Positions 1 through 10,940 of a DNA stretch of 64,000 nt are shown here, piece after piece. Position numbers and translations under genes: made by a program. Below the pieces are notes generated by a model. That model ran no database searches and had not been told where the DNA came from. It worked only from the letters and a program-made list of their open reading frames with translations. Numbering within the stretch: the first letter of the stretch is position 1; each line of letters begins with the position of its first letter. This DNA is from Antedon mediterranea (Eukaryota > Echinodermata > Crinoidea > Comatulida > Antedonidae), in NCBI RefSeq assembly GCF_964355755.1, contig NC_092680.1, forward strand, positions 4,255,001-4,319,000, read 5' to 3'.

Positions 1-447
1 ACATAATATACAGCAAATCCACCCATATACTGTATTGTAAATTTTTCCTAGATACTAGGCAGACTTGATATTTCAATTTCAATTTATTTCCACAAAATTA
101 TAACATACATGATATACATTATGACATAATGTTAAACAAGTTTGTTTATAATACAATGAAAAGTAGTTCCGTCATGTGGGGGTTAGGGAAGAGAGTCATA
201 TTCAAGCACAAAATAAAATGTTGTAATTATAGAATGCAGTACCTTTAAATAGACAAAGAGAAAAATAAAAGAATTCATGATATTAAATATCGGTCAAGAA
301 TACAAATATATTAATTAGAGAAATTAAGAAATATATTTGATTCATATGTTATTTGAAAAACGATTATAAAATAATAAAAGAAAACAAAATGTATACAATA
401 ACATGTCCTATTTTATGTACAAGTAAAAAATTTTCTTAACCTTTCAG
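1..447. other. PARPBP intron, upstream of first visible exon
   Basis: AT-rich intronic sequence with no coding exon that I can support. Positions about 75-125 resemble the 3' tail of a LINE in reverse orientation: a T/A-rich run with short repeats of TTTCAA followed by TTATTTCCACAAAATTAT. The acceptor at 446-447 leads into the first visible exon. Confidence 0.5.
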
Positions 448-3332
448 ATTTATTTCAAACGTGTTTTCCTGTCTTATCTGACACTAGTTGTTAATACGCG
501 TGATGAACTTGCTTTAGCCAGATGTTTCAACGTGCCCGAACGAGATTTAGATCATGCCGCCTTTACCGCCCTCAAACGAGAAGCTCGTCAAAAGAGCATG
601 CCTATGTGTCAGGTAAAAAATAATACTGTATAATAAAGCTTTTATTTCCTTAAATATTTTTAATTAAAATAGAACGCATTTAATGAAATAAATTGTGACT
701 TTTCCTGATATGACAACTATTCAACTGTTCAACTGTAGACAGCGACCTCATTTGTAATGAAGATACGAATAGGAAGCAAGAGCTACTCCGCAGACCAATC
801 ATGTCAGATTGCGCAATACGTAAAAGGTTTGAGTGAATTTGTCAGCCTTATCCAAAAACTGCAAGTGATCATAGAAGAAGAATTGAATCCAAGGTAAATT
901 AGTTTACAAACACACCTTGCCATAAAATCAATCTTTATTTCCATCAAAACAGTACAAATTATTTTTATGATTATTGCATTTTTAACACTCTCTATCTCAT
1001 TATCTCATTTTGTGTAATTTATGAAACTGTTTTTTCTAAAAAATAGTTCAGCATTGTTGCGGTTGGTCAATCAAATTAAAACAACTTTCCTGAAGGCGAA
1101 ACAAGTGGGGTTTAACAAGGAGATTATTGAACGAGTTGTACGCTATTTGAAGTTATCCATAGGGAAGCTAAGTAGCGGAGACAGCTTGGGAACTCCTCAA
1201 AAGGTTTGTGCTATAAATGTTTTCAAACAGGTCTTAAGCTCTGTCTACACTTTCAAACTTTATGTGATGATGTCATATCACTACCATATTTAGGCATATC
1301 ACTACCATATTTGGGCACATCATACTTTCTTTGTCAAACTAGTTTGATAGTGTAGACAGAGCTTTACTAAATAATATTTAACTGTATTTGATTGTTTATT
1401 AAAGTATCACCTCACCTATCCCATTGCACAAGGCGTATCATATTCTCTCCATCCATCTCTCCCGGTTTCTTGCCATCGCTTCTGCATCTATCCATGATTC
1501 TCATCCCGTTTTCCTTCTTTCCTGTTCATTTCTTTACTCTCTCCACATCACCTTAACCTTGTTTCACACTAGAACGCAACACAAGGACATAAGCACAAAT
1601 AATTTGACCAATCACTATCGATAGTTAACCCGTATGAAATATCGGCCAAAAAATCAATGTGGCCAAGTGTATATAATGGTCTATTAGCCCTTCTTCCGGT
1701 TCACCGCTGAATAAAAATCCCATTTACCGTATTCCTCAATCTTATGTTTATATTATCTGATTCCAGAGTGTTGGAAATGGTGGTAGTATGGCTGGTACAA
1801 AGACTATCAAACTGTTGAATAGACTGCTGGATCAGGAGGCTAGCAAAGTTGCAAGTCGTGTCGATGTATTATGCGATGGAATGGCAAGCCAGGGAACACC
1901 AGTCAGACTCCCCTCCCTTCTCTCAATGTTCAGGTAGGTGGATTACCATATGCATTCAGTTTGTATTTAGTCAGTTTTTTATGGGTCTTCCCCCCCCCCC
2001 CCCCCACACACACACCAGTTTCCTATCATTGACTACCTCTTTATACATACTGTCATTTTGTGTACACATGGCAACAAAATTGTATGAATTAGGCCATTTT
2101 TTTCTGTATACTCACAGCTTTATACTTTATTTGTTTATAAAAGTATATATTTATTTCAGTTAAGATCATGGGACTGTTGACTCTTGTAGTTACAGTAATT
2201 TGTCATGCAAGTTAGTCTTATTTGAGGCTTAGGGAGTGTAGTAGAAAGAGTCAACCCTGGCACTAGGTTAGGTTTGAGCCCTGAACTTTTTATATAGGTA
2301 GATAACTAACATTTTTCTTATGTTTAATTCCTTTATAGATCACCAGCCATTGCAAGTCCAGATTCACCCGAAAACCAATCCCTAGTAGAAAGACTACTTC
2401 AGAAAGAAGATGAACAAAAGGTAGTTTTGTTTTGCACTGCAAACACTGACATGTTCCAGTGGCCGTCTTCACCAATCACACTTAGGCTAAGGGAAACACT
2501 TAGCCTTAAAATTAAAAAAAATCTCCTATCTAAGTGAATATAATTTAAGGGAAATATTTATTTTACATAATATATATTACTTAATATATATTACTTACTG
2601 TATATTAATACTTAAAATTTAGGGAAATATCTCACTTAAGTGTACTGTAATTGGTGAATACGGTCACAGGTTTTTTTTCTGGTACTGTATGTAGTACTAT
2701 ATATATTCGGCACTTTTTCCTTCTGAACAGTTGATGCAGCCATACTTGATAAGGCCTCTCCACTTTGGCTCTCTCTCTTTGAACTGCGATTGTGGTTGGA
2801 ATTGACAATCTAGTTGTTTATTTTGACTATACATACATTTTTTGTGTACTTTTTATAGTTGCACTTGAATAGAATGGGTTATCGTTCTTGTATGATGTGG
2901 GCCGACCCTAAAGATCTTCAAAAAGACCAGTGCGTGAATGAAGAATACTTGCGAGCTATTAACAATGAATGTACGCAAGACACTCCAAGGAAAAGCTGGA
3001 AGAACACGATATGGGCATCTGATGATAACACTCCAAAAAATATTGGACACAACAGAATTAAAGAAATACTATGCAATGAAAAAAATCAAAACGATACGGT
3101 TATCGGTACTCAATCATGTAATGATTCGTCCAATGGCGTCACGGTTGGTGAAACACCGAAAGGAAGGGGAAAGTCGAAAAGACAACCTTTTAGAGAAATA
3201 AATGAACAGAATGTAATGAAGAAAGCAAAGAGTGAAAAACCAAAAAGTGAGAAACCAAAAAAGAAAAATATAAAGAAAACGATACCACAAATTAAAGGCC
3301 AAAAGACACTTAGTACCTTTTTTAGAGCTTAA
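448..3332 (+). CDS. PARPBP: PARPBP/PARI, PCNA-interacting partner, 3' six exons (5' end outside window)
   Basis: Six exons join in one frame: 448-612, 739-893, 1047-1203, 1767-1933, 2339-2420 and 2859-3332, giving 400 codons including the stop. All introns are GT-AG. The first exon reads as a UvrD-helicase-like segment (LVVNTRDELALAR, then FNVPERDLDHAAF), the signature I associate with PARI. The middle exons contain KGLSEFVSLIQKLQ and GTPVRLPSLLSMF. The last exon encodes a Lys-rich, disordered tail ending in a canonical PIP box (QKTLSTFF) two residues from the stop. Family knowledge: PARI binds PCNA through a C-terminal PIP box and restrains RAD51-dependent recombination at forks in the nucleus. 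Human PARI is near 580 residues, so roughly the first third lies upstream of the window. Family assignment rests on recalled similarity plus the terminal PIP box. Introns carry MITE, SINE and poly-C/CA insertions. Confidence 0.82.
1236..1364 (-). mobile_element. MITE family A (reverse orientation, shortened)
   Basis: Terminal inverted repeats AAGCTCTGTCTACAC and GTGTAGACAGAGCTT flank a shortened core. Two internal units of the CATATCACTACCATATTT type are the reverse complement of the family's ATATGGTAGTGATATG repeat. It lies in the PARPBP intron 1204-1766. Confidence 0.8.
1553..1620 (+). mobile_element. MITE family B fragment
   Basis: TTTCACACTAGAACGCAACA, then an ACAAGGACATAAGC-like stretch and TTTGACCAATCAC, match one arm of the family B consensus seen at 21810 and 50693. 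The other arm is missing. Located in a PARPBP intron. Confidence 0.55.
1990..2015 (+). repeat. Poly-C run followed by CA repeat
   Basis: About 16 consecutive C residues followed by ACACACACACA. Low-complexity tract in the PARPBP intron 1934-2338; such C runs are usually length-polymorphic and poorly sequenced. Confidence 0.9.
2205..2290 (-). mobile_element. SINE fragment, same family as 7484-7672
   Basis: The reverse complement contains CACTCCCTAAGCCTCAAATA, matching the body of the tRNA-derived SINE at 7484-7672 (CACTCCCTAAGCCTCAAATG) in the same order relative to a GGTTCAA-like box. Only the middle part is recognisable. Confidence 0.6.
2459..2666 (+). mobile_element. MITE family D copy 1
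   Basis: Inverted ends: GTGGCCGTCTTCACCAATCA on the left and TTGGTGAATACGGTCAC on the right. Inside are repeated AAGGGAAATAT and CTTAAGTG blocks. A second copy with the same ends lies at 16945-17082. This copy is in the PARPBP intron before the last exon. Confidence 0.7.
3300..3323 (+). other. PARPBP: PIP box (PCNA-binding motif) at the PARPBP C-terminus
   Basis: The codons read Q-K-T-L-S-T-F-F, an exact fit to Q-x-x-[hydrophobic]-x-x-[FY]-[FY], followed by only Arg-Ala before the stop. A run of lysines precedes it, as is usual for strong PIP boxes. Confidence 0.85.
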
Positions 3333-3420
3333 AATACTTTTCAATTTCATGGTACTGTATAATAATCTGTTTTTCAGTGGAATAACAATACCTGTATTAA
3401 CTTTTTATGAATAATATAGT

Positions 3421-3585
3421 AAGCTCTGTCTACACTATCAAACTAGTTTGACAACAAAAGTATGATGTGTCCAAATATGGTAGTGATGCCAAAATATGGT
3501 ACTGATAATATGACATCATCATTGTGTCCATATATGGGCACATCACATTTTTGTGTCATAAACTTTGATAGTGTAAACAGAGCTT
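3421..3585 (+). mobile_element. MITE family A
   Basis: Full element: AAGCTCTGTCTACACTATCA on the left, its near-perfect reverse complement on the right, two internal TATGGTA[GC]TGAT units and a central CCATATATGGGCACATCACA. It begins 89 bp after the PARPBP stop and before the first good AATAAA, so it is likely part of the 3' UTR. Flanks are compatible with a TA target duplication. Confidence 0.88.
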
Positions 3586-3620
3586 TAGAATGAGCAAAAT
3601 TATATTATGAAGTTATCTTA

Positions 3621-3630
3621 AATAAATAAA
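3621..3630 (+). terminator. PARPBP: Candidate PARPBP poly(A) signal
   Basis: AATAAATAAA, two overlapping canonical hexamers, about 290 bp after the stop codon and just beyond the family A MITE. Chosen because I see no AATAAA between the stop and this point. Confidence 0.45.
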
Positions 3631-3716
3631 ATTAAAGCTTATTTCATTATTTGAACATACAAATGATTGCCCCGTCATTGAGTCAATTTTAACAGGTCAA
3701 TGCCCACTGTTATGTA

Positions 3717-3880
3717 AAGCTCTGTCTACACTATCAAACTAGTTTGACAAAACAAATGTGATATGCCTAAATATGGTAGTGATATGCCCAAAAATGGTAG
3801 TGATATGACATCATCATGTCCATATATGGGTACATCACATTTTTGTTATCACATAAAGTTTGATAGTGTAGACAGAGCTT
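3717..3880 (+). mobile_element. MITE family A
   Basis: Complete copy with both AAGCTCTGTCTACACTATCA-type termini, two internal ATGGTAGTGATATG units and the CATGTCCATATATGGGTACA core. It is flanked by TAA / TAA, compatible with a TA or TAA target duplication. Confidence 0.88.
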
Positions 3881-5266
3881 AATACTTAAACAAATACAGA
3901 TTTATTGCTATCATAAAATTTAACACTTTTTTGGAAGTTGGCTCTGGAAAATTCATTTAATATCTTTTCCCCCTTTTCTGTGTATATTTGTTTTGCAGCC
4001 CACATGTTTAATTTATTGATGTAGACACTCTTGTGTTTGGAAATTTCCTTATACAGTAGTGAAATTGTTATCTAAGTTCCCTTTTGTAAAAAAAAAAGTC
4101 TAAAATATTGGATGTTTCCCATTCGGATCATCATAATCCAAGTCATAGTTCTCGAGGAATAAACATAATTTTTATTAGGGAAGTTTTTACAAATGGAATA
4201 TTTATCATGTCATGTGATATTAGACTATATTTAGTAAAATTCCCATTTATGTATTGTTTATAATTTATGATTGAAACTTATTTATGTTTATAATATTGAT
4301 GATGTAATTGTGATGGTGTAAATGTAGAGTTTTTTTAAACCCAGAAATCAATGCAATGTACTTTCAATTATCGTTATAATTAGTGCTGGTTTCATATACT
4401 ATTTATTTGTACTATATTTGTTTACTCGATGGTATATAAAGTTGGTTCGTACTTTCGGTACTGATTTTAACCACCTGATGTAACCCTGTTTACTAATTAA
4501 ATTGAGTCAGATAATTAGTTACGATAATTGTTTTTAATAGCTGAAAACCGGTTGAACAGCTAGAGTACACCATCATAATGTTGAAGACAGGCCGATTTTC
4601 TTTAAAAAATACTATTTTTATAGATTTAATATACGATTATACAAATGTATTGATTTGCGATGAATGGAACATCCCAATCTCTCAGTCTGCCAGAGTTTGG
4701 TTTAACACAAGTACTGTAGGTAAATTTATGAGCCCTTGGTTTAACACATACGGTAGGTAAATATATGGGCCCTTTGAGAATAAACTTGCAATACTTTGAC
4801 AATACTGTAAATAACTATTTTTGGAACTCATTTGAATCGAACATTTCTTACTGTGAATGTTCGTCCTGTTAGATAATAATAAACTGTATTACTGACATTG
4901 TGGATAGGCTCTACTGTTAGATATATAAACACATTATTATATACAAATACACTTTATACTGACAGTTCCTTCTCAACGTTTGTATTAATTAATAATTACC
5001 AAAAATATAAACGTCGTAGTGGTGTATCGTGACATGTACTTTAATATTTCAATCGATTATGACAGTGACAGTTTTAACAAAGTATTAAATCGCAAATGTT
5101 TTACTGTATTTAGAGGTATATTATGTATAGGCTTATAAAACATGAACAAAATATTTCGTTACTGAGTGGATAAAGAATACATTTAAAAATTGTTCCTCTT
5201 TGTACCTATCCGCTTTCCCATCCCTCAACCCTAATGTTACATACAAAACACAAATTGGGTTTCTTT

Positions 5267-5299
5267 AAATGAGTCCAAATCAAAAATTTGGACTCATTT
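5267..5299. repeat. Short hairpin (14-bp stem)
   Basis: AAATGAGTCCAAAT and ATTTGGACTCATTT are exact reverse complements separated by five bases. Confidence 0.8.
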
Positions 5300-5493
5300 T
5301 GTGAAAAGTTTCTCCTTCGGAAGTAATTCCCAGGGTGCTAATTTTAGTTGACTACATAAATCATCGTGTCTATTTATTCGTTTCTGTAAACGACAATGTA
5401 TTATAGTCCTGCGGTACGTAGATTTGAAATCGCCAGTTTTGTTACGCTGAAATTACTGTAGGCCTATATTCGAGAACCATCTGTGGGCATGAC

Positions 5494-5521
5494 CTAGATG
5501 GTACGCGAGCGTACCATCTAG
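5494..5521. repeat. Palindrome (13-bp stem)
   Basis: CTAGATGGTACGC and GCGTACCATCTAG are exact reverse complements with a 2-base centre. Confidence 0.85.
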
Positions 5522-5818
5522 TTATTCTAATGTAAACAAATTCTTGAGTTCATGTTTATAATTTTTTTATTAACTTTTACTGTATATATTTTTGTCAATA
5601 TCATGTACAATACATGGTAAATTTTTATGTATAAAAGCAGATTGTTTTCATTATTTTACAGGGTATGTCTGTGCAATTTTATACTTTAGCAATTATTATA
5701 ATATTAAATATTTTTACCAAGTAAAACCAATACCTGCCAGTACTGTACATTGTAAATGTATTATTTGTTAGTTTGTAATAAAATGTAAAAAATACAATCT
5801 GATCTCTTTGTAATGTAT

Positions 5819-5870
5819 TACCCCTTTCACACCAAAACTCTGGAGTTTTGCTTTTGATGTGAAAGGGGTA
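5819..5870. repeat. Nested hairpin, minimal MITE-like
   Basis: Outer arms TACCCCTTTCACA / TGTGAAAGGGGTA and inner arms CAAAACTC / GAGTTTTG form an almost continuous stem of about 20 bp. The ends resemble the CCCTTTCACAC-type termini of small hAT-like MITEs, but no transposase is present. Confidence 0.65.
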
Positions 5871-6125
5871 TTAAAGTGTAGGCCTAACATGGTTTCTGAC
5901 TAGCTGGCTATCACATACTTATGACCTTTCAACCTTGAGTTAATGCAAGGTGTTTTGAGCATACAATTAAAAACTGAAGATTATTACTGATGAGAACGTT
6001 TGTACTTTCCCGGCCATATCAACAAGCTAGTGAACTTTTTATAGACCGAGTCGATATTCATCCAAATTAATTTGATCTTGTCCATTTATTTTCATATGAA
6101 CTGAAATGCATTTATAAATAGAACG

Positions 6126-6280
6126 GCACTCCGAAAGTGCATATCTCCGCCTACTGTAAAATTCTCCTACATACAGTAAGCTTTCACTGGCAAAAAAATT
6201 TTTTTTTTACATTTTTGTGTCTTTCATTACAATCATGGTAATGCGAATTTGGTGTAATGGTTATGTAACCAGCCTTTCAA
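6126..6280 (+). repeat. Dispersed repeat, copy 1 (possible SINE-related)
   Basis: Shares ordered blocks with 9826-10040: CCGAAAGTG, CTCCGCCTACTGTA, ATTCTCCTACATA, TTTTTGTGTCTT and TTTGGTGTAATGGTTATGTA followed by CCAGCCTTTC. The last block resembles the 5' half of a tRNA (A box), hinting at a SINE head, but I cannot place the ends. Confidence 0.45.
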
Positions 6281-7090
6281 CTAACAATAGATTCAGTTGA
6301 CTAACAATAGAACAGCAACAAACAGGTGAATTTGAAAATAAATTGGTTTATTTAAACTACTCGTATCAAAAAACCTGTACATTTAATCAAATTATGTTTT
6401 AAAATTACAAATTAAAAATTATAACTCTTGCCTCTTGTACAAAAATAAAGTTTTTTGGACAAGTAGTTCTCGAGAAAATGCAATTACAGTTTACTTGTTA
6501 CTTCAAGACTGCTCGCCGGCTTTTTAAAATTCTCTCCAATCTTTCAATACTAGCAGGTCTGAAAATAGTACAAAAAAGTGGTCCAGAATTCGGAACCGGA
6601 TTTAATGGAGTGATTCTTGACTACATATCTATCTGTAGTTTCATTTTGGTAAAGATCTTGCAATACCTTTTTGAGTAATCCTGCTAAAAAACAGACATGC
6701 ACGATCGACTACATATACCACCTTGATGGACGTAAATGAAAAACATGAATACAAAATGTATGCTGTTCTGTTGGCTTAAAAAGCCAATTTAATTTCTTAT
6801 AAAAAAAAATCACTGGAAAACAACCTGCTAAAATACTTTTGTTGTCAAGGAATAATTTCCACTGAAAGGAATATAAATAGCCATAGTGTATGATGTCTCA
6901 TAAAACAACTAGACGTTCACCTCTCAACACAGCTACAGCACAAGAATTGATTCACCAAAATGGAGAGGGGCCACCAAATATGGTCAATAAGGCAAGCCAT
7001 CACATGTCAGACGAACATTGATAAATTTTTTCAGAAATTAATTGTATTGCTATTGACAATCGAGATTATAAAAACAATACAATATGTTGT

Positions 7091-7096
7091 TTTAAT
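7091..7096 (-). terminator. TRNAU1AP: Candidate TRNAU1AP poly(A) signal (ATTAAA)
   Basis: TTTAAT on the plus strand reads as ATTAAA, the common variant, about 105 bases after the stop codon. No canonical AATAAA was noticed closer. Confidence 0.3.
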
Positions 7097-7202
7097 TATA
7101 CACTGTACTAAATAACATTTTCTTCAGATATATAGCAGTCATTTTTGTTCAGAGTGTTTGCTCAGCTGGCATCATGTCACTCCCAAAATGTTCATAAATG
7201 TA

Positions 7203-10200
7203 CTATTTTGATAAAACATATGTATATGTATCAACAGGCATCCACCTTGATTTCTGCATAGCTTCATAAAATTCACCACGATACTTTTGCATAATGTCTG
7301 CATCTATAACACTCATATCTGTTGGTTCTTGTCCATGTTCTACAAAGGAGGTATTATAGAAAATATATTACTGGTCGATAAATCTGGTATGTTTTATTCC
7401 CCTATTTTTTTAAAAAAGCTTTTAGGTTAGTTATAATATTTTTACTATTTCTATGTTATCATGTAAGTCAAGAAAATACTGTAGTGGAGCTATAGCTCGA
7501 TAATTAACAGGCTTGCTTTAAAATCCCAAGGTCTAGGGTTCAATCCTGACCTGTGTTTGGGTTGTAACTCACAGGTCTTTCAACTCCACTCCCTAAGCCT
7601 CAAATGAGACTGGGTGAGTTTGTGTTTGCTGTTGGATGTGTGTGTATGAAATAAAATGAAATAAAAAAACTTAAAATGACTTAAAACCAACTTACCCATT
7701 TCAAATTCATCATCATCTATAGCATATTCTTCAGTGGAATGTTCTTTTGTGCCATCCTAAAATAGATCAAATATTATACACCATTAATTTATACATGTTG
7801 CTGGCTATATTATTCTTTTGCTTGAAGCTCTGTCTCTACACTAACAAACTAGTTTGCGATATTCCAAATATATTACAATACTGTCTGCAGAAAAATAAAA
7901 TAATATAAACAAGTATAATTCAAAATATTCACATCTGTTGTATCATTTTCAGATTGGTAGGTATAATATTGTTCATAATTTGCCGCAGACCACTCGTCCG
8001 TTCCTCCCTGGTTTTTATAATACTGGCTATAGTCTCCTCCAGCTTGCTGCGGCCATTGTTGGTTCCAAGGCCCATTGTACTGAGACTGAGCATATTGTTG
8101 ATTGGCTCCATAGTAACCAGATTGTTGTTGTTGTTGTTTAAAATTTTCAAATGCTCGACTGCAAGAGAAAATACCTCGTTAGCAAAAAAAAAATCTCTAG
8201 TTATTATGTATTTATTATGTTGGTATTTCAATTTTGTCTGATTTGTAGACCATATAACAATAAAAAAAATCTGGGGTAAACTTAATGAGTAAAAAATAAT
8301 TCAACATTCAATTTTTACTAACAATCTTAGTATAATTTTGTTGTGGTTTCCTAAACTTAACTAGTTATACCCTTTTACATAGAGACTACATATTATTTGT
8401 ATCATAATATACTAGAATAGGCTTGTGATCGGAAATGTCCGCTATTTTAGACGCCATTATGTATTTGACCAAAAAGTTGGTGTTCCAAGTTTGTAGAGAG
8501 GTGGCAATGGGTGCTCTCTGAACAAGCTGTTATGTTGGACCTCAGCTTATTATCTAATATAGCAATATTGGATTAATTGCTGTCTAATATAATTCTAAAG
8601 TTAATCCTTTCTATACCACTACTAGTACTACTACGATACTAGTAGAAATAAGAAGTGTAACCTTTTTGGCGTGGCAACACTCAATTTGAGAGTCTTTGCA
8701 CCAAGCCCCGCCGCTCCTTGCATTTCAGCAGCAGCTTTATTCCTTTCCTCTTCATTGTAAAACCTTACAAAACCAAACCCCTTTGGAATTCCACCATCAT
8801 CAAGAACAACTGAAAGATCAAAATATAATATATTAAAGATATATTGTCAGAAAATTATTTTTTTTTTTACAATTTCTTTGTTGAATATGCCATTTTAATG
8901 TCACATAATAGTTGACTTTGACCAAAAATTGGATAGCTAAAAAATGATTTACCTGAAAAAAACTAGTTTAAAGCAAAAAATAGTAATTTTCTGGTTTCTG
9001 GTTAAATTTAACTGTTCATTTTGTCTTTTTATAAGTGAAATCATTATTTTTTTCTCTACGGAAGTGAATGACTTCATTAAAACTGCAAACAAGTTTGATT
9101 CTATAATTCTTGATTTTTCATGATTTTGGGGACAATACATCTTTAATAAAATGATATTGCAGTATGCAAGGTTTCACTTTTTTGGTATTAGTCAGCAGTT
9201 TTTTAAAAATATTTTGTGGACATCTGTTCCAATAATCATAATTTTATTATGGTGATATTTTTTTCTTTCTTTATTTTATTACTTTATCTTGATTTATTTG
9301 ATTCTAAAGAAAGAAACATGTTTGATATAAAAATACAAAGCAACTGATCTTAATTTTTAAACTTTTCATATTCAAGTTACTAACCTTTGGCCCCTTTAAC
9401 ATCTTGGTATCGATCAGCAAAGAAGTCATGCAGCATTAGGTCATCAACCTCTGGTGTAAGGTCACCCACAAATATTGAAAATTCTGGCTTAGGTCTAAAA
9501 GATTTCATTAATAAAAAATATTTATGTAACAATACTATAATTTATTTATATTTGTTGTTTATTAATAAAAAAAATAAACTTACGCCCACTGATGACTAGA
9601 GTCTCTCTGGCAATGATTTAAGCGGAATTTTTTCTGTAAAAAAATGGTGTGAATAGAAAAACATTTTTTTTTAATACGAAATTAATAATAATTTAGATTA
9701 TTCCTCTATAATTAAATATTGTTTGTTATAAATAACTTAAAAAAACTTAAAAGTTATATAACTATTGACATTTTAGCAAAAGCTATTCTGAAAATGTATT
9801 TATTCTGTTTTTAAACTTAGTGATACTTTCAGAAAGTGTACTGTATCAACTTGAAGGGCATACCTCCACCTACATATAATAGTATAATATAATATATAGT
9901 ATAATTCCCCTACATATTATTTACCAAAATATTTGTTTATTATTTTTGTGTCTTAGTGCTGAGTTTGATTATGCTAATTGCACTACAATCTTGTAATAAG
10001 TCAGTTTGGTGTATTGGTTATATATCCAGCCTTACACAGTTGTTCTTTTTTTATAATTTTCATTGATGTTGATGAAATTTCAGATTTGAAATTAAATTTT
10101 ACACACAGTGATAATTCTTACATTTGGCATGCCTGGAATTGGTTTGTTGTTGTATTGCCGTAGTACTCGTGACGCAACATCTTTATTTCCAAAATCAACA

Positions 10201-10940
10201 AAACAGTAAGCATAGCTACTTCCCTCTGGTCTGAAATGAAACCCAAAAGTAATGATAATAAAATAATTAATATTTATTGACAATAACCGAGGAACACTAT
10301 AAAACATAGGAGAGTTGAGGAAGGCATTAATTCTTTCTCCAGTATAAATTCACAGTATTTTACCTGGTTTTTCTTATTACTCGAACATACACTACTTTTT
10401 CTCCCTGATCTTCAAACAGCTTTCTGACAAAGTGCTCATCCATTCCATATTCAAGCTGAAAATAATACCATTTTATAGTTTAACATACAATACATTGTAT
10501 AATAAGAACAAGAATATGCCATATGATTATCATATGGCTGTAATTATTATTTATAAATAATGTAGTTTACTAAAATTTAAAAAAAAAGGGCCAGGGTAGT
10601 AAAATAGTATCTTACAGGAGGCCTACTAGAGGAGAATAGGCCTAGCTAGATTAATAGCTCTTTTTAGATTATACTAGACTAGGCATAGCTAGCTAGGCGG
10701 CCTATAATGCCATAAGCCTAGTCGCAGGGCCCGCAGTGCAGATGTCCTACCAGTAGTACCTTCACCAGGCCTAGCTAGCCAGGCAGGCTAGGCCTTTATA
10801 TAGGCCTATGTTTATATGATATGATAGGCTATATAGGCCTAGGCCAGCTATATAGATGCTATTCATCCCTGCAAATATAATATATTTATACTTACGTTTG
10901 CCATATAAATAGAGCTTGAGGTTGTCGTTTTATTTGTCAT
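7203..10940 (-). CDS. TRNAU1AP: TRNAU1AP/SECp43, selenocysteine tRNA-associated RRM protein
   Basis: Nine exons in transcript order: 10896-10940, 10364-10455, 10122-10230, 9584-9633, 9385-9494, 8662-8809, 7933-8158, 7696-7756 and 7203-7339. They give exactly 326 codons (325 residues) with GT-AG borders throughout. RRM1 covers about residues 10-95 (RNP1-like YAYCFVDF). RRM2 covers about 105-180 (RNP2-like IFVGDLTPEVDDLML, RNP1 KGFGFVRF). A Gln/Tyr/Gly-rich stretch follows (KQQQQQSGYYG, YSQYY). The tail YRGEFYEAMQKSRWMPVD matches the SECp43 end ELYDALMDCHWQPLD as I recall it. Family knowledge: the protein binds selenocysteine tRNA and supports its methylation and selenoprotein synthesis. Human SECp43 is 287 residues; the excess here is mostly in the Q/Y-rich part. 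The start ATG at 10940 is the only one upstream of RRM1 in frame. It is head to head with PAK1IP1. Confidence 0.92.
7484..7672 (+). mobile_element. tRNA-derived SINE
   Basis: Starts GTGGAGCTATAGCTCGATAA with an A-box-like segment, followed about 40 bp later by GGGTTCAATCC, a good RNA polymerase III B box. The body CACTCCCTAAGCCTCAAATG recurs reversed at 2205-2290. It ends in an A-rich tail with ATGAAATAAA repeats. It lies in TRNAU1AP intron 7340-7695, antisense to the gene. Confidence 0.7.
7825..7872 (+). mobile_element. MITE family A, left-end fragment
   Basis: AAGCTCTGTCTCTACACTAA then CAAACTAGTTTG, the family A left terminus with a 2-base insertion; the remainder is lost. In TRNAU1AP intron 7757-7932. 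Confidence 0.65.
8845..9143 (-). mobile_element. MITE family F
   Basis: About 300 bp. One end reads GATATATTGTC and the other GGGGACAATACATC (inverted). The interior carries TATGCCATTTTAATGTCACA, GACCAAAAATTGGAT and TTTATAAGTGAAAT blocks shared with 15381, 30514, 34684 and 54572. In TRNAU1AP intron 8810-9384. Confidence 0.75.
9826..10040 (+). repeat. Dispersed repeat, copy 2
   Basis: Colinear with 6126-6280: CAGAAAGTG, CCTCCACCTACATA, ATTCCCCTACATA, TTTTTGTGTCTTA and TTTGGTGTATTGGTTATATA followed by CCAGCCTTAC. Lies in TRNAU1AP intron 9634-10121. Confidence 0.45.
10615..10860. repeat. AGGCCT/CTAG-palindrome-dense segment
   Basis: About 245 bp in which GGCCTA, TAGGCC, AGGCCTAG and GCTAGC follow each other nearly without gap; at least three exact TAGGCCTA occur (10638, 10801, 10834). 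Located in the first intron of TRNAU1AP, just downstream of its first coding exon. Confidence 0.7.

Larger units (their letters stand above)
3333..7202. other. Convergent intergenic region PARPBP / TRNAU1AP
   Basis: About 3.9 kb between the stop codons of two convergent genes. It holds two MITE family A copies, three short hairpins (5267-5299, 5494-5521, 5819-5870), one copy of a dispersed repeat (6126-6280) and candidate poly(A) signals. Open frames here (for example 4578-4760 and 6478-6678) are short and without recognisable similarity. I see no further gene. Confidence 0.6.
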
